Source: Melghirimyces profundicolus
GTDB taxonomy: Bacteria > Bacillota > Bacilli > Thermoactinomycetales > DSM-45169
DNA: 64,000 nucleotides
Reading direction: 5' to 3'
Assembly: GCF_003054245.1 (NCBI RefSeq)
Contig: NZ_QBKR01000011.1
Coordinates: 53,950 to 117,949, forward strand
Both the position numbers and the translations under genes were made by a program. Below, one piece after another: positions 34,351-44,301 of this stretch. The notes below the pieces were generated by a model. That model had not been told where the DNA came from. It did not search any database and saw nothing but the letters and a program-made list of their open reading frames with translations. Positions within the stretch are counted from its first letter, which is position 1. Every line of letters starts with the position of its first letter.

Positions 34351-37227
34351 TCACGAGCCGGAGACCTTGGAAGACAGTTCGCGGTAGAACTTATCCATCC
34401 GTTGACGGTCCCGTTCCAGGATCGGCCCCAGGAACCGGCCGGTATGCGACTCCTTCACCCGGGCCACTTCCTCCGGCGTTCCCGTGGCCACAATGCGGCC
34501 TCCCCCGGTCCCTCCTTCGGGTCCCAGGTCGATCAGGTAATCCGCTGTCTTGATCACGTCCAGATTGTGTTCGATCACCAAAACTGAATCGCCGTTTTCC
34601 ACCAGCCGGCCGAGCACCTTCAAGAGGCGCGAGATATCGTCGGTGTGAAGGCCCGTGGTCGGTTCGTCCAGGATGTAAAGGGTCCGGCCCTTGGACCGTT
34701 TGTACAGTTCGGAGGCCAGTTTCACCCGCTGGGCCTCCCCTCCGGAAAGGGTCGTGGCCGGCTGCCCCAGCTTGATGTAACCCAGACCCACATCAAACAG
34801 GGTCTGGAGTTTGCGCCGGATGCGGGGAATGTTTTTAAAGAACTCCAGGGCTTCCTCCACCCGCATGTCCAGGATATCGGAAATATTTTTTCCTTTGTAT
34901 TTCACTTCCAGGGTTTCCCGGTTGTACCGCTTGCCTTTGCATTGTTCGCAAGGAACGTAAACGTCGGGAAGGAAGTGCATCTCGATTTTGATAATCCCAT
35001 CCCCCCGGCAGGCTTCACAACGCCCGCCTTTCACATTGAAGCTGAATCGGCCTTTTTTATACCCCCGGACCTTGGCTTCCTGGGTGGATGCGAACACTTC
35101 CCGGACATCGTCAAAGACGCTGGTGTAGGTGGCCGGATTGGAACGCGGAGTCCGGCCGATCGGGGACTGGTCGATGTTGATCACCTTGTCCAGATGCTCC
35201 AAACCCCGAATTTCTTTATGTTCCCCCGGGATCCGCTTGGAACGGTTCAGTTCCCTGGAGAGGGCTTTCAACAGAATCTCATTGATCAGGGTGCTTTTCC
35301 CCGAGCCGGAGACGCCCGTCACACAGGTGAAAACTCCCAGGGGCACACGGACATCGATGTCCTTCAGGTTGTTCTCCCGTGCTCCCACGATTTCCACCCA
35401 TTTCCCGTTGGGTTCCCGGCGTTCCTCCGGAAGCGGAATGAAGCGGCGCCCCGACAGATACTGGCCGGTGAGGGATTCACTCATCTCCATCACCTCTTCC
35501 GGCGTTCCGCAGGCGACGATTTCTCCTCCGTGGGCTCCCGCTCCCGGACCCACGTCAATAATGTAGTCGGAAGCCAGCATGGTATCCTCATCGTGCTCCA
35601 CCACGATCAAGGTGTTCCCCAGGTCGCGCATCTGTTCCAGCGTCCGGATCAACCGCAGGTTGTCCCGCTGGTGAAGGCCGATGCTGGGCTCGTCCAGGAT
35701 GTAGAGAACGCCCATCAACTTGGAACCGATCTGGGTGGCCAGCCGGATCCGCTGGGCTTCCCCCCCGGAAAGGGTGCCGGCGGACCGGTTCAGGGTCAGG
35801 TAGTTGAGCCCGACGTTGACCAGAAAACCGAGGCGGCTGTCGATTTCCTTGATGATTTGCCGGGCGATGGTCATCTCCTTCTCCGTCAGTTCCAATCCGT
35901 TGATAAAATCCCTGGCCTCCTGGATGGAGAGGGAGGTGACGTAGGCGATGTTTTTCCCGCCCACCAGCACGCTTAACGATTCCCGCTTCAACCGGGTCCC
36001 GCCACAGGTGGGACAGGCTTTGTTGCTCATGTAGTTTTCGATCTGTTCCCGGATGGTATCGGAACCCGTCTCCCGAAAACGGCGCTCCAGATTTTTCAAC
36101 ACCCCTTCAAATCGGATGGTGAGTTCCTTCACCTGGCCAAAGTCTGTCTCATAGCGGAACGGGATGCGTTCGCCGGTTCCATACAACAGCTTCTCCAGAT
36201 CGCTTTCCGGAAGGTCCTTCACCGGAACGTCCATATCGATCCCATAGTATTGACAGGCCGACTCCAGCAGGGAGGGGTAGTAATTGCTCGATTTCCCCAC
36301 CCAAGGTTCGATGGCCCCTTCCCTCAGCGTTTTTCCCTTGTCGGGGATCACCAGTTGGGGCGCCACTTCCATCCGGCTGCCCAGCCCGTCACAGGTGGGA
36401 CAAGCCCCGTAGGGACTGTTGAAGGAGAACATGCGCGGAGAAAGCTCATCCATGCTGAATCCGCACTCGGGACAGGCCAGGTTCTGGCTGAACAGCATAT
36501 CCTCTCCGTCGATCACATCCACCCGCACTTTCCCTCCGGCAAGGTGGAGGGCGGTTTCCAGGGAATCCGTCAGCCGGGTCTGGATCCCGGGTTTGACCAC
36601 AATCCGGTCCACCACCACTTCCACGGTGTGTTTCTTGTTCTTCTCCAGTTTAATCTCTTCGGACAGGTCCCGGATTTCCCCGTCAACACGGACCCGAACA
36701 TACCCTTCTTTGCGGATCTCGTCCAGCAGCTTGGCGTGCTCCCCTTTACGTCCCTCCACTAAGGGGGCGAGGATCTGGATCCGCGACCGTTCCGGCAGTT
36801 CAAGGATCCGGTCCGTCATCTGCTGCACGGTCTGGGAGGAGATCTCGATGCCGTGCTCGGGACAATGGGGCCGTCCCACCCGGGCAAACAGGAGGCGCAA
36901 ATAATCATAAATCTCCGTCACTGTCCCCACCGTCGAACGGGGGTTCCGGCTGGTGGTTTTTTGATCGATGGAGATGGCCGGGGAAAGTCCGTCGATGGAT
37001 TCCACGTCCGGTTTGTCCATCTGACCGAGGAACTGCCGGGCATAGGCCGACAGGGATTCCACGTACCGACGCTGACCTTCGGCGTAAATGGTGTCGAAAG
37101 CGAGGGATGATTTTCCCGATCCGGACAAGCCCGTCAAAACGACAAACCGGTCGCGGGGGATGGTGACGTCGATATTCTTCAGATTGTGAACGCGAGCTCC
37201 GCGTATGACGATGTTTTCCTGTGACAC
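34351..37227 (-). CDS. uvrA: Excinuclease ABC subunit A
   Basis: Damage-recognition ATPase of nucleotide excision repair. The 958 residues carry two ABC modules: Walker [10 protein letters not shown] (about 33-41) and [10 protein letters not shown] (about 640-650), signatures [18 protein letters not shown] and [16 protein letters not shown], and zinc-binding pairs [14 protein letters not shown] and CEACRGDG...CEQCKGKRY. Full length and intact. It starts 2 nt after the uvrB stop, so the pair is one transcript under the SOS box upstream of uvrB. Confidence 0.98.
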   Translation of the reverse strand: MSQENIVIRGARVHNLKNIDVTIPRDRFVVLTGLSGSGKSSLAFDTIYAEGQRRYVESLSAYARQFLGQMDKPDVESIDGLSPAISIDQKTTSRNPRSTVGTVTEIYDYLRLLFARVGRPHCPEHGIEISSQTVQQMTDRILELPERSRIQILAPLVEGRKGEHAKLLDEIRKEGYVRVRVDGEIRDLSEEIKLEKNKKHTVEVVVDRIVVKPGIQTRLTDSLETALHLAGGKVRVDVIDGEDMLFSQNLACPECGFSMDELSPRMFSFNSPYGACPTCDGLGSRMEVAPQLVIPDKGKTLREGAIEPWVGKSSNYYPSLLESACQYYGIDMDVPVKDLPESDLEKLLYGTGERIPFRYETDFGQVKELTIRFEGVLKNLERRFRETGSDTIREQIENYMSNKACPTCGGTRLKRESLSVLVGGKNIAYVTSLSIQEARDFINGLELTEKEMTIARQIIKEIDSRLGFLVNVGLNYLTLNRSAGTLSGGEAQRIRLATQIGSKLMGVLYILDEPSIGLHQRDNLRLIRTLEQMRDLGNTLIVVEHDEDTMLASDYIIDVGPGAGAHGGEIVACGTPEEVMEMSESLTGQYLSGRRFIPLPEERREPNGKWVEIVGARENNLKDIDVRVPLGVFTCVTGVSGSGKSTLINEILLKALSRELNRSKRIPGEHKEIRGLEHLDKVINIDQSPIGRTPRSNPATYTSVFDDVREVFASTQEAKVRGYKKGRFSFNVKGGRCEACRGDGIIKIEMHFLPDVYVPCEQCKGKRYNRETLEVKYKGKNISDILDMRVEEALEFFKNIPRIRRKLQTLFDVGLGYIKLGQPATTLSGGEAQRVKLASELYKRSKGRTLYILDEPTTGLHTDDISRLLKVLGRLVENGDSVLVIEHNLDVIKTADYLIDLGPEGGTGGGRIVATGTPEEVARVKESHTGRFLGPILERDRQRMDKFYRELSSKVSGS

Positions 37228-37229
37228 GG

Positions 37230-39215
37230 TCAGGCTCCCTCCGCTTTCAACTCGATGATCAGGTCTCTCAGTTCCGCTGCACGTTCAAACTGCAGCTCCC
37301 GGGCTGCCTGTTTCATCTCTTTTGTCATCCGTTCGATCAGTTGTTGACGCTCTTTCCTTCCCATTTTCTCCACATCGGGGACTGCCTGATACGTTTCGCC
37401 TTCTTCCGCCGCTTTGGTCGCCTCGATGACGTCACGGACCGCTTTGCGGACGGTTTGGGGGGTGATGCCGTGCTTCTTGTTGTAGGCCATCTGGATCGAA
37501 CGGCGTCGATTCGTCTCCTCAATGGCCCGCCGCATGGACTCGGTAACCCGGTCGGCGTACATGATCACCTCGCCGTTGGCGTTCCTTGCCGCCCGGCCGA
37601 TGGTTTGAATCAGGGACCGCTCCGCCCGGAGGAATCCTTCCTTATCCGCATCGAGAATGGCCACCAACGAAACCTCGGGTAAATCGAGACCCTCCCGGAG
37701 AAGGTTGATCCCGACCAACACATCGAACTCACCCAGTCGCAGGCTCCTCAGGATCTGCATCCGCTCGATCGTCTTGATGTCGGAGTGAAGATACCGGACC
37801 CGGATCCCCGCCTCTTTGAGATAATCGGTCAGGTCTTCGGCCATTTTTTTGGTGAGGGTCGTCACCAGGACCCGTTCGTCCCGTTTCAGTCGCTTGTGGA
37901 TTTCGCCGATCAGGTTGTCGATCTGCCCTTCGATCGGTCGGACGTGAATTTTCGGGTCGACCAGCCCCGTCGGGCGGATGATCTGTTCCACCGCCTCGGG
38001 GCATTTTTCCTGTTCGTAAGGACCGGGGGTGGCGGACACGAAGATCACCTGATGCACCCGTTCTTCGAATTCCTCAAATTTCAGCGGCCGGTTGTCCAAA
38101 GCGGAAGGAAGACGGAAACCGTGTTCAACCAACATCTCCTTCCGGGAGCGGTCGCCATTGTACATCCCGCCGATTTGAGGAATGGTGACGTGGGATTCAT
38201 CAATGATCATCAGGTAGTCGTCGGGAAAATAGTCGAGAAGAGTGTAGGGCGGATCCCCCGGCTTTTTCCCCACCAGATGCCGGGAGTAGTTTTCAATCCC
38301 GGAGCAGAACCCCACTTCCCTCATCATCTCCATGTCGTACCGGGTCCGTTGTTCCAACCGTTGGGCTTCCAGGAGCTTGTCCTTCGACTTCAGTTCCTCC
38401 AGACGCTCTTCCAGTTCCCGCTCGATGTCTTCAAGTGCCCGCTTGAGGACGCCTTCCTGCGTCACGTAGTGGGAAGCCGGAAAAATGGCGATGTGCTCCC
38501 GGTCCCCGATAATTTCCCCGGTCAGAACGTCGATTTCCCGGATGCGATCGATTTCATCCCCAAAAAACTCCACCCGGACCGCCTGCTCACCCCGGGAAGC
38601 GGGGAAGATCTCCAGGACATCCCCGCGAACGCGAAAGGTTCCCCGAACGAAGTTCATATCGTTCCGTTCATACTGGATATCCACCAGATCTCTTAACACC
38701 GCGTTCCGGTCTTTCTCCATCCCGACGCGCAAAGAGACCACCTGCTCCCGGTACGCCTCGGGGGAACCGAGGCCGTAGATGCAGGAAACGCTGGCCACGA
38801 TGATCACGTCGTCGCGCTCAAAGAGCGCACTGGTGGCCGAGTGCCGAAGCTTGTCGATCTCATCGTTAATCGACGCGTCTTTTTCGATGTAGGTGTCGGT
38901 CTGGGGAACATAGGCTTCAGGCTGGTAATAATCGTAGTAACTGACGAAATACTCCACGGCGTTGTGGGGAAAGAATTCTTTCAGCTCCCCGCACAGCTGA
39001 GCGGCCAGGGTCTTATTGGGGGCGATCACCAGAGTCGGCTTGCCCACCCGCGCGATGGTGTGGGCGATGGTGAACGTTTTCCCCGTCCCGGTCGCCCCCA
39101 ACAAGGTCTGCTGTTTTTTCCCGTTGAGAACGCCTTCCGTCAGCTTCTCAATCGCTTTCGGTTGATCCCCCTGGGGCTTATAATCGGATACCAGGCGAAA
39201 GGGGCTGTCAGCCAT
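37230..39215 (-). CDS. uvrB: Excinuclease ABC subunit B
   Basis: Helicase-like subunit that verifies damage and recruits UvrC. The 661 residues include Walker [10 protein letters not shown] (about 40-48), the beta-hairpin region [24 protein letters not shown]-like DESH, helicase motifs [20 protein letters not shown] and TIGRAARN, and the C-terminal UVR motif [20 protein letters not shown]. Cytoplasmic partner of UvrA, encoded just downstream. The promoter region carries a LexA-type box. Confidence 0.98.
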   Translation of the reverse strand: MADSPFRLVSDYKPQGDQPKAIEKLTEGVLNGKKQQTLLGATGTGKTFTIAHTIARVGKPTLVIAPNKTLAAQLCGELKEFFPHNAVEYFVSYYDYYQPEAYVPQTDTYIEKDASINDEIDKLRHSATSALFERDDVIIVASVSCIYGLGSPEAYREQVVSLRVGMEKDRNAVLRDLVDIQYERNDMNFVRGTFRVRGDVLEIFPASRGEQAVRVEFFGDEIDRIREIDVLTGEIIGDREHIAIFPASHYVTQEGVLKRALEDIERELEERLEELKSKDKLLEAQRLEQRTRYDMEMMREVGFCSGIENYSRHLVGKKPGDPPYTLLDYFPDDYLMIIDESHVTIPQIGGMYNGDRSRKEMLVEHGFRLPSALDNRPLKFEEFEERVHQVIFVSATPGPYEQEKCPEAVEQIIRPTGLVDPKIHVRPIEGQIDNLIGEIHKRLKRDERVLVTTLTKKMAEDLTDYLKEAGIRVRYLHSDIKTIERMQILRSLRLGEFDVLVGINLLREGLDLPEVSLVAILDADKEGFLRAERSLIQTIGRAARNANGEVIMYADRVTESMRRAIEETNRRRSIQMAYNKKHGITPQTVRKAVRDVIEATKAAEEGETYQAVPDVEKMGRKERQQLIERMTKEMKQAARELQFERAAELRDLIIELKAEGA

Positions 39216-39246
39216 GGTTTATCACCTCGGATCTGTCATCCTTTCC

Positions 39247-39286
39247 ATTATAACACAAGCGGAAGGAGAAACCGGAACATCCGTTC
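39247..39286 (-). promoter_or_regulatory. uvrBA promoter with LexA (DinR) SOS box
   Basis: An extended -10 (TGTTATAAT on the minus strand, TATAAT at 39247-39252) lies 32 nt before the uvrB ATG. The -35 area is poor, but GAACATCCGTTC (39275-39286) matches the Bacillus SOS core GAAC-N4-GTTC and overlaps it, consistent with LexA repression. Confidence 0.7.
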
Positions 39287-39552
39287 TTCCGCCTTCTGTT
39301 ATTTCTTGTCTGCCAAAGAGACTTCGAACTCCCCTTCTCCCCCTTGCAATGAAAAAATCCCCCGCGAAGGGAGGGAAAATCACAACCGAAAAAACGGCGT
39401 TCTTGCTCCTGCACCCCGACCTCATTCCGGGCACAGACGGCGGCGAAACAAGGAACGGCGACCCCGGTTCATCAGGATATACGAAAGAGTCACGCTTCCC
39501 GCCAGGATCAGACTGAAAATCTCACTGATGCAATACGGAGCGGGTACCCCCA

Positions 39553-39948
39553 CACTTGTGCTCTGTGAGTACATAGCGAGACCGGGAGCACAAGCGACCC
39601 CGGCGAGACTTGTGCTCTGTGAGTACATAGCGAGACCGGGAGCACAAGCGACCCCGGCGAGACTTGTGCTCTGTGAGTACATAGCGAGACCGGGAGCACA
39701 AGCGACCCCGGCGAGACTTGTGCTCTGTGAGTACATAGCGAGACCGGGAGCACAAGCGACCCCGGCGAGACTTGTGCTCTGTGAGTACATAGCGAGACCG
39801 GGAGCACAAGCGACCCCGGCGAGACTTGTGCTCTGTGAGTACATAGCGAGACCGGGAGCACAAGCGACCCCGGCGAGACTTGTGCTCTGTGAGTACAGCC
39901 GGAGCGGCTTCGGGTAAATGCCGCCGCTCACGTTTTTTCAATACTTCC
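39553..39948 (-). repeat. Palindromic repeat, copy F (expanded tandem core, inverted)
   Basis: Only copy in the opposite orientation. On the minus strand the left end GGAAGTATTGAAAAAACGTG starts at 39948, followed by GAGCGGCGGC, TTTACCCGAAG, CCGCTCCGGCTG and then the core expanded to a tandem array. The family right end is missing: after 39553 the sequence passes into GGGGGTACCCGCTCC. Confidence 0.8.
39555..39896 (-). repeat. 54-bp tandem array, six full units plus a partial
   Basis: CTTGTGCTCTGTGAGTAC recurs at 39555, 39609, 39663, 39717, 39771, 39825 and 39879, exactly 54 bp apart, with almost no base differences. Within each unit GAGCACAAG and CTTGTGCTC form a 9-bp inverted repeat around TCTCGCCGGGGTCG. 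Because 54 is a multiple of three, long open frames appear on both strands, but these have no ribosome sites. Confidence 0.92.
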
Positions 39949-39980
39949 AGGGTTTTCCTTCCCCCGGGGCTTCTATTCGC

Positions 39981-41144
39981 TCACACCGTTCTCCCGACGG
40001 CCGGTTCCGGGCCGGGCGCTCCCTCTGCGTCTTTGCCGGCAACAGGATCCGGGGCTTTCACCAATCCCAGGTCGGACGGATCACCTTCGTATACCGGCCG
40101 TTGCGCGAGCTTGGGATCGCCGTGTTCATCCAACAATTCCAGTTTGCTGAAGGCCGGGGATTTCTGAAGAGCCCGTTTCACCTCGTCCATGCTGTCTGTT
40201 TCTTCTCCGTTCACCCGAAGGAGGGTGTCGCCCGGCCGGATCCCCATCTCCTCCGCCGGGCTTGCGGAAAGAACCGCCAATACTTTGATCCCCCGTTCCG
40301 CAGGGGTAAACAGGGGAGGACGTCTGATTTCCCGGTACCTGCCCACCCAGTAAAGGGCTTCATGACCCAAAATCGCATAAACGGCCGCAGCCCACAACAG
40401 AACCGGCATCCCATAAACCCCCGACAGGGTCAGAATCGTCAATCCAACCCCGTAAACCAAAACCAGGGAGGAAGAACGGCGCCGTTGCTGCTCGGGGGAA
40501 ATGGAAAGGTTCACCCGTGCGAAACCCGACACGAGCGGCACCGGCAACCAACCCGCCGGCGTTGCCGCCAGTAGGGGAACCGGCCAGATTTTACGCATCA
40601 GGTGGCCTCCCACCCACCGTCCGTGAGCAACTTTCACCGTGATCGGCATCATCCCCGCTCCTCCGTCCAGGCGAACCATGAACCATTCCGCCAGATGGAG
40701 GAGGCCCGCCAGAAAAAGCCAATCCCCTGCCGAAAATACCGACAGATCCGGGAGAATTCCGGGTTTCGCCCCGATTCCCCGGGCCGTCAGGCTCAAAAGG
40801 GACAGAATTCCCACTGCAATGCCCGTGCATGCCAACCGGAGATTGAAGGTGCCCAAAACCAGCGTCACGATCCAGACACGGATCAGATCTCCCGGCTTTA
40901 AATCCAGAGTAAAAAAGGAGACCGACAGGGAGATCAAACCGCCCGCCACACATCCCACCAGCAGAGTGCGAAGAAACAGCGGGGTCGGGGGAGACAGACG
41001 GCTCCCCCATGTCTGTTGTTCCCGAATGTTTTTCCAGGCATATTGCCAGGCCGCCAACAGCAGGGCAACCAACCAGAACGGATGGACGAGGAGTGATTTC
41101 ACCGCCGTCAAAGGGTGTTCCGATGCCATCAGAGAAAATTCCAC
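39981..41144 (-). CDS. minJ: PDZ-domain membrane protein, MinJ-like
   Basis: About 387 residues with six or more hydrophobic segments in the first 300 (HPFWLVALLLAAWQYAW, RTLLVGCVAGGLISLSVSFF, VWIVTLVLGTFNLRL, FSAGDWLFLAGLLHLAEWF and a later pair) and a C-terminal PDZ domain (IKVLAVLSASPAEEMGIRPG, DTLLRVNGEETDSMDEV). This topology and the position beside ctpB, ftsEX and uvrAB match Bacillus MinJ, which bridges DivIVA and MinD at division sites. The start is uncertain: GTG 41144 follows GGGGGG; the frame is open further upstream across a terminator. Confidence 0.78.
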   Translation of the reverse strand: MEFSLMASEHPLTAVKSLLVHPFWLVALLLAAWQYAWKNIREQQTWGSRLSPPTPLFLRTLLVGCVAGGLISLSVSFFTLDLKPGDLIRVWIVTLVLGTFNLRLACTGIAVGILSLLSLTARGIGAKPGILPDLSVFSAGDWLFLAGLLHLAEWFMVRLDGGAGMMPITVKVAHGRWVGGHLMRKIWPVPLLAATPAGWLPVPLVSGFARVNLSISPEQQRRRSSSLVLVYGVGLTILTLSGVYGMPVLLWAAAVYAILGHEALYWVGRYREIRRPPLFTPAERGIKVLAVLSASPAEEMGIRPGDTLLRVNGEETDSMDEVKRALQKSPAFSKLELLDEHGDPKLAQRPVYEGDPSDLGLVKAPDPVAGKDAEGAPGPEPAVGRTV

Positions 41145-41160
41145 ACCAATCCCCCCATAA

Positions 41161-41191
41161 GAAAAATCCCACAAGCAAAGTCTCGTGGGAT
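41161..41191 (-). terminator. Rho-independent terminator between ctpB and the MinJ-like gene
   Basis: ATCCCAC/GTGGGAT stem with a 12-nt loop, followed on the minus strand by TTTTTC. It lies 138 nt beyond the ctpB stop and just before the MinJ-like start. Confidence 0.6.
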
Positions 41192-41329
41192 GATCGGGAA
41201 GTTGACCGTCACCGGCGGACCGCCGGACGTTCCGGACTGCCCCGTCTCCACCACGAAGCGATCTTCCACCGGATTTTCCCGGGGTTGACCCTTCATGATG
41301 GATTTCGATGTGCAAAAACACTTCCCTTT

Positions 41330-42790
41330 TTATTTTATTTCTTTTTTCAACGTTTCCATAGCCACCCGCAATTGGAGATCGCTCTTGGGATCGCGCAACA
41401 TGGAGATAAACTCCTCCTGCATTTTCAGGGCCGTCTTTTCGTCCACTTTCCCCGTCACCGCGAGGTCCTTTGTTTTCTGAAACGCCTTCACCGCGGTTTC
41501 CGTCTTGTCGTCAAAGTATCCGTCGGTCCGTCCGGGACGGTAGCCCAACCCGTCCAGAACCAGCTGCAGATTTTTCACCTGCTGGGAGGTCATATCCCGT
41601 TTCAATTCTTGATCGGGTTGAGGAGGTGTCGCGTGGTAGTAATCGGGCAGTTTCACTTTGACGTCGGGTTCAATCCCTTTTTTGTGAATCCAGTTTCCTT
41701 TCGGAGTCAACCATTTGGCCATGGTCAACTTCAGATTGCTGCCGTCTTCGAAATCTTTCGCTTGCTGAACCGTTCCTTTACCGAAGGTTCCCTGACCCAC
41801 GGTTTTGTAGCCGCCTGCTTCCTTCAGTGCCGCCGCCAGAATTTCGGAGGCACTGGCCGAACCTTTATCGGTCAGGACCACGATGGGATAGTCTTTCTTT
41901 CCGTCCAGCTTGGATTTGTATTCAATGCGGTGACCCGTTTTATCTTCGGTCATCATGATTCTTTTCCCGTTGGGAACCAACTGCTCGCTAATCTCGATCA
42001 CCGAGGGCAGCAATCCTCCCGGGTTCCCCCGCACATCGATCACAAGACCTTTCATCCCTTGTTTCTCCAACTTCTTCAACTCTGTGAAGAAATCATCCGC
42101 GGTATCGTTGGCGAACTGGGTGATCTCAATTTTCCCGATTTTGTCTTTCATCATTTCGGCCTGCACCGTTTCAATCGGGATCTTGTCACGGACCACGGTG
42201 ATTTTCAATATATCGCTCTGGCCGGGGCGTATCACTTCCAACCGGGCTTTCGTTCCCTTGGGGCCTTTGATTTTGGATACCGCCTCGTTCAGGTTCATTC
42301 CTTCCAGGCTCTTTCCGTTCACCTTGATGATCTGGTCCTCGGGACGCAGTCCGGCCTTTTCAGCGGGGGATCCCTTAAAGGGGGAAACGATGGTCACCTT
42401 CCCCTTTTTCATGGTGACCTCCGCTCCGATTCCCTGAAAGGAGGATTCCATGGAGGAGTGGAATTGTTGGGCCGTCTTTTTGTCCATATAGGCGGAATAC
42501 GGATCATCCAGGGATTCCACCATCCCCCGGATGGCACCGTCAATCAGCTTCTGATCATCCACCTTGCCGATATACTGGGACTTGATCAGTGCATACGACT
42601 CTTTCAGTTTACCCAACCGGCCTTCCAGCCCTTGGGTGTCACCGCCGGACAAAGAGGTACCGTTCAAAAATGAAGACCCCATTACCTGAGACAGCAAGCC
42701 GCCGTCGCCTACCATCGCCGCAGTTGTGAGGCTGCTGAAGAGCACGGCGAAAACGACGAGCAAGGCTACTGTACGTCCGCGCATATACAT
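41330..42790 (-). CDS. ctpB: S41-family C-terminal processing peptidase CtpB
   Basis: Secreted PDZ serine protease; the Bacillus homologue cleaves SpoIVFA and helps signal activation of sigma-K in sporulation. The 486 residues include an N-terminal signal/anchor helix (VALLVVFAVLFSSLTTAAMV), a PDZ domain around 95-180 (FQGIGAEVTMKKGKVTIVSP, AEKAGLRPEDQIIKVNG), the protease core with catalytic Ser in TDKGSASASEIL and Lys in GTFGKGTVQ, and a C-terminal peptidoglycan-binding domain (VLDGLGYRPGRTDGYFDDKT). ATG 42790 has AAAGGTGG 7 nt upstream. In the same cluster as EnvC-like and ftsEX. Confidence 0.93.
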   Translation of the reverse strand: MYMRGRTVALLVVFAVLFSSLTTAAMVGDGGLLSQVMGSSFLNGTSLSGGDTQGLEGRLGKLKESYALIKSQYIGKVDDQKLIDGAIRGMVESLDDPYSAYMDKKTAQQFHSSMESSFQGIGAEVTMKKGKVTIVSPFKGSPAEKAGLRPEDQIIKVNGKSLEGMNLNEAVSKIKGPKGTKARLEVIRPGQSDILKITVVRDKIPIETVQAEMMKDKIGKIEITQFANDTADDFFTELKKLEKQGMKGLVIDVRGNPGGLLPSVIEISEQLVPNGKRIMMTEDKTGHRIEYKSKLDGKKDYPIVVLTDKGSASASEILAAALKEAGGYKTVGQGTFGKGTVQQAKDFEDGSNLKLTMAKWLTPKGNWIHKKGIEPDVKVKLPDYYHATPPQPDQELKRDMTSQQVKNLQLVLDGLGYRPGRTDGYFDDKTETAVKAFQKTKDLAVTGKVDEKTALKMQEEFISMLRDPKSDLQLRVAMETLKKEIK

Positions 42791-42796
42791 CCGCAC

Positions 42797-43130
42797 ACCA
42801 CCTTTATATACGTCTCACGGGCGGCCGGCTGTGCCGCCCCTTCCGAGGTCCGTCCTGCTCCACCCACCCGGTTGTCAAATTCGCCCCCGGATTCCGTGGG
42901 GTCTGTTCATGTATATGACAAGCAGGGTACAGTTATTATCAGCTTCACTCTAGCAGACTTTGCCTTCCCTTACAAGAAGGGCGGTACGCGGAAAAAAAGA
43001 AGAGCCAATGCACAACCTCACGCATTGGCCGCTTTGTCCCACCGTCGCTTCAGATATAGGACGGGATTCTGCAGGAATCCCTTTCAGTTCTTCACCGGCT
43101 TTCCCCGTCAAAGGAACGGAAGGCCGTTTT
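42797..43130. other. Intergenic region between the EnvC-like gene and ctpB
   Basis: 334 bases. It holds the terminator of the EnvC-like gene (42992-43029). The other 200 bases must contain the ctpB promoter; candidates such as TTGACA near 42870 lack a good partner -10, so I do not call one. No gene seen. Confidence 0.5.
42992..43029 (-). terminator. Rho-independent terminator after the EnvC-like gene
   Basis: GCCAATGC/GCATTGGC stem with a 10-nt loop, followed on the minus strand by TCTTCTTTTTTT. Confidence 0.85.
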
Positions 43131-44264
43131 TTATTTGAGGTATTCCATCGGATCGATGGGCTCCCCGTTTTTCAGTACTTCAAAATGCAGATGGGGACCC
43201 GTCGACCAACCGTTGTTCCCCACTGCCGCAATTGCCTGTCCCTTGGCTACCGATTCCCCGGTTTTCACTTTGACATCCTGGGAATACATGTGGGCGTAGA
43301 GGGTGGAGAGCCCGCCCCCGTGATCGATCACCACGATGTATCCGTACCCCGCAGCAGGGCGTGCTTCAATCACTTTGCCTGCGGCAGCGGCATAAATCGG
43401 GGTTCCGAGGGAGGCTCCGAAATCCACCCCTGTGTGCATCTTGTAGACGCCTTGGGTGGGATGGTAACGCATCCCGAATCCGGATGTAATGGGCCCTTCG
43501 ACCGGGCGCCGGAACTTGCCCCCTTCATAGGAGGCGTCCCCGGATTTCTTTTCGTTTTCCTGCTGTTTCCGGCGGATCAGCTCCCGGACCTTCTCCTTTT
43601 CCTCTTCGTTCACCTCTTCGAGATGCTCCTGCTTTTTCGCCAGTTTGTTCAGTTGTGTCTCGTGATCTTTGTACTCTTTCATCAAGCGGGAATGAATGGA
43701 CCGCGCTTCCTCCTGCTTCTCCCGATGGTCCTCCAGGAGGTTTTGGTAACGGGCCTTTTCCTCCTTCAGGGAAGCCCGGTCTTCCCGATACCGGTTGATC
43801 AACTCCTGATCCCGGTCGGCCACCAGCTTCACGAACTTCAACCGGTTCAGAAACTGTTCAAGGGACTGGGAATTCAGAAGGGATTCCACGTAAAACATCT
43901 TCCCCTGCTGGTAGATCGTGCGGAGCCGGTTCTCATAAAGCCGCTCCTGCTCCTGAAGCTGGGATTCTTTCTCTTTCAGCCTCCGGCTGCTTTTCTTCAG
44001 CTTTTTCTCCAGGGAGTAGACCTCTTCATCCAATCGGGCCAATTTCCGTTTCTCGGTTTCCAGGTCGGCATAAAGCGATTTGAGCTCTTTTTCCGTCAGG
44101 GCTTTCTCCTTCTCCAGCCGTTGGATCTCTTTGTCCCTGTTTTTGATGCTCTCCCTTTTCTTTTCAATCTCGTCAGCATGGATGATCCCGGGAGAAAGGA
44201 GGGTGATGGCCAAGATGAAAGAGGCCCATCCACTCACCAGCTTTGCGGAACGCTTCCCTTTCAC
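43131..44264 (-). CDS. Murein hydrolase activator, EnvC/CwlO-type, M23 peptidase
   Basis: 377 residues: signal peptide (about 1-31, ending GIIHADE), long coiled coil (about 32-240) and a C-terminal LytM/M23 domain (about 255-377) with YHPTQGVYKMHTGVDFGA, YVVVIDHGGG-like core and the zinc motif GPHLHFE. Coiled coil plus M23 is the plan of FtsEX-controlled hydrolase factors, and ftsX lies 37 nt upstream. Both zinc regions appear intact, so it may be an active endopeptidase rather than only an activator. The GTG start follows AAGGAGGAGG. Confidence 0.92.
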   Translation of the reverse strand: MKGKRSAKLVSGWASFILAITLLSPGIIHADEIEKKRESIKNRDKEIQRLEKEKALTEKELKSLYADLETEKRKLARLDEEVYSLEKKLKKSSRRLKEKESQLQEQERLYENRLRTIYQQGKMFYVESLLNSQSLEQFLNRLKFVKLVADRDQELINRYREDRASLKEEKARYQNLLEDHREKQEEARSIHSRLMKEYKDHETQLNKLAKKQEHLEEVNEEEKEKVRELIRRKQQENEKKSGDASYEGGKFRRPVEGPITSGFGMRYHPTQGVYKMHTGVDFGASLGTPIYAAAAGKVIEARPAAGYGYIVVIDHGGGLSTLYAHMYSQDVKVKTGESVAKGQAIAAVGNNGWSTGPHLHFEVLKNGEPIDPMEYLK

Positions 44265-44301
44265 AACCTGCCTCCTCCTTGTGCCCGAACCGGCGCTCCG
44301 A

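Noticed and set aside
39555..39896. Possible CRISPR array
   Set aside because: The 54-bp units abut each other with no unique spacers, and no cas gene is present.
39422..39931. Open frames of 117-169 codons made of an 18-residue repeat (YSQSTSLAGVACAPGLAM)
   Set aside because: They arise because the 54-bp unit is a multiple of three. Open frames exist in several phases on both strands, without ribosome sites, and the same units elsewhere do not keep a frame.
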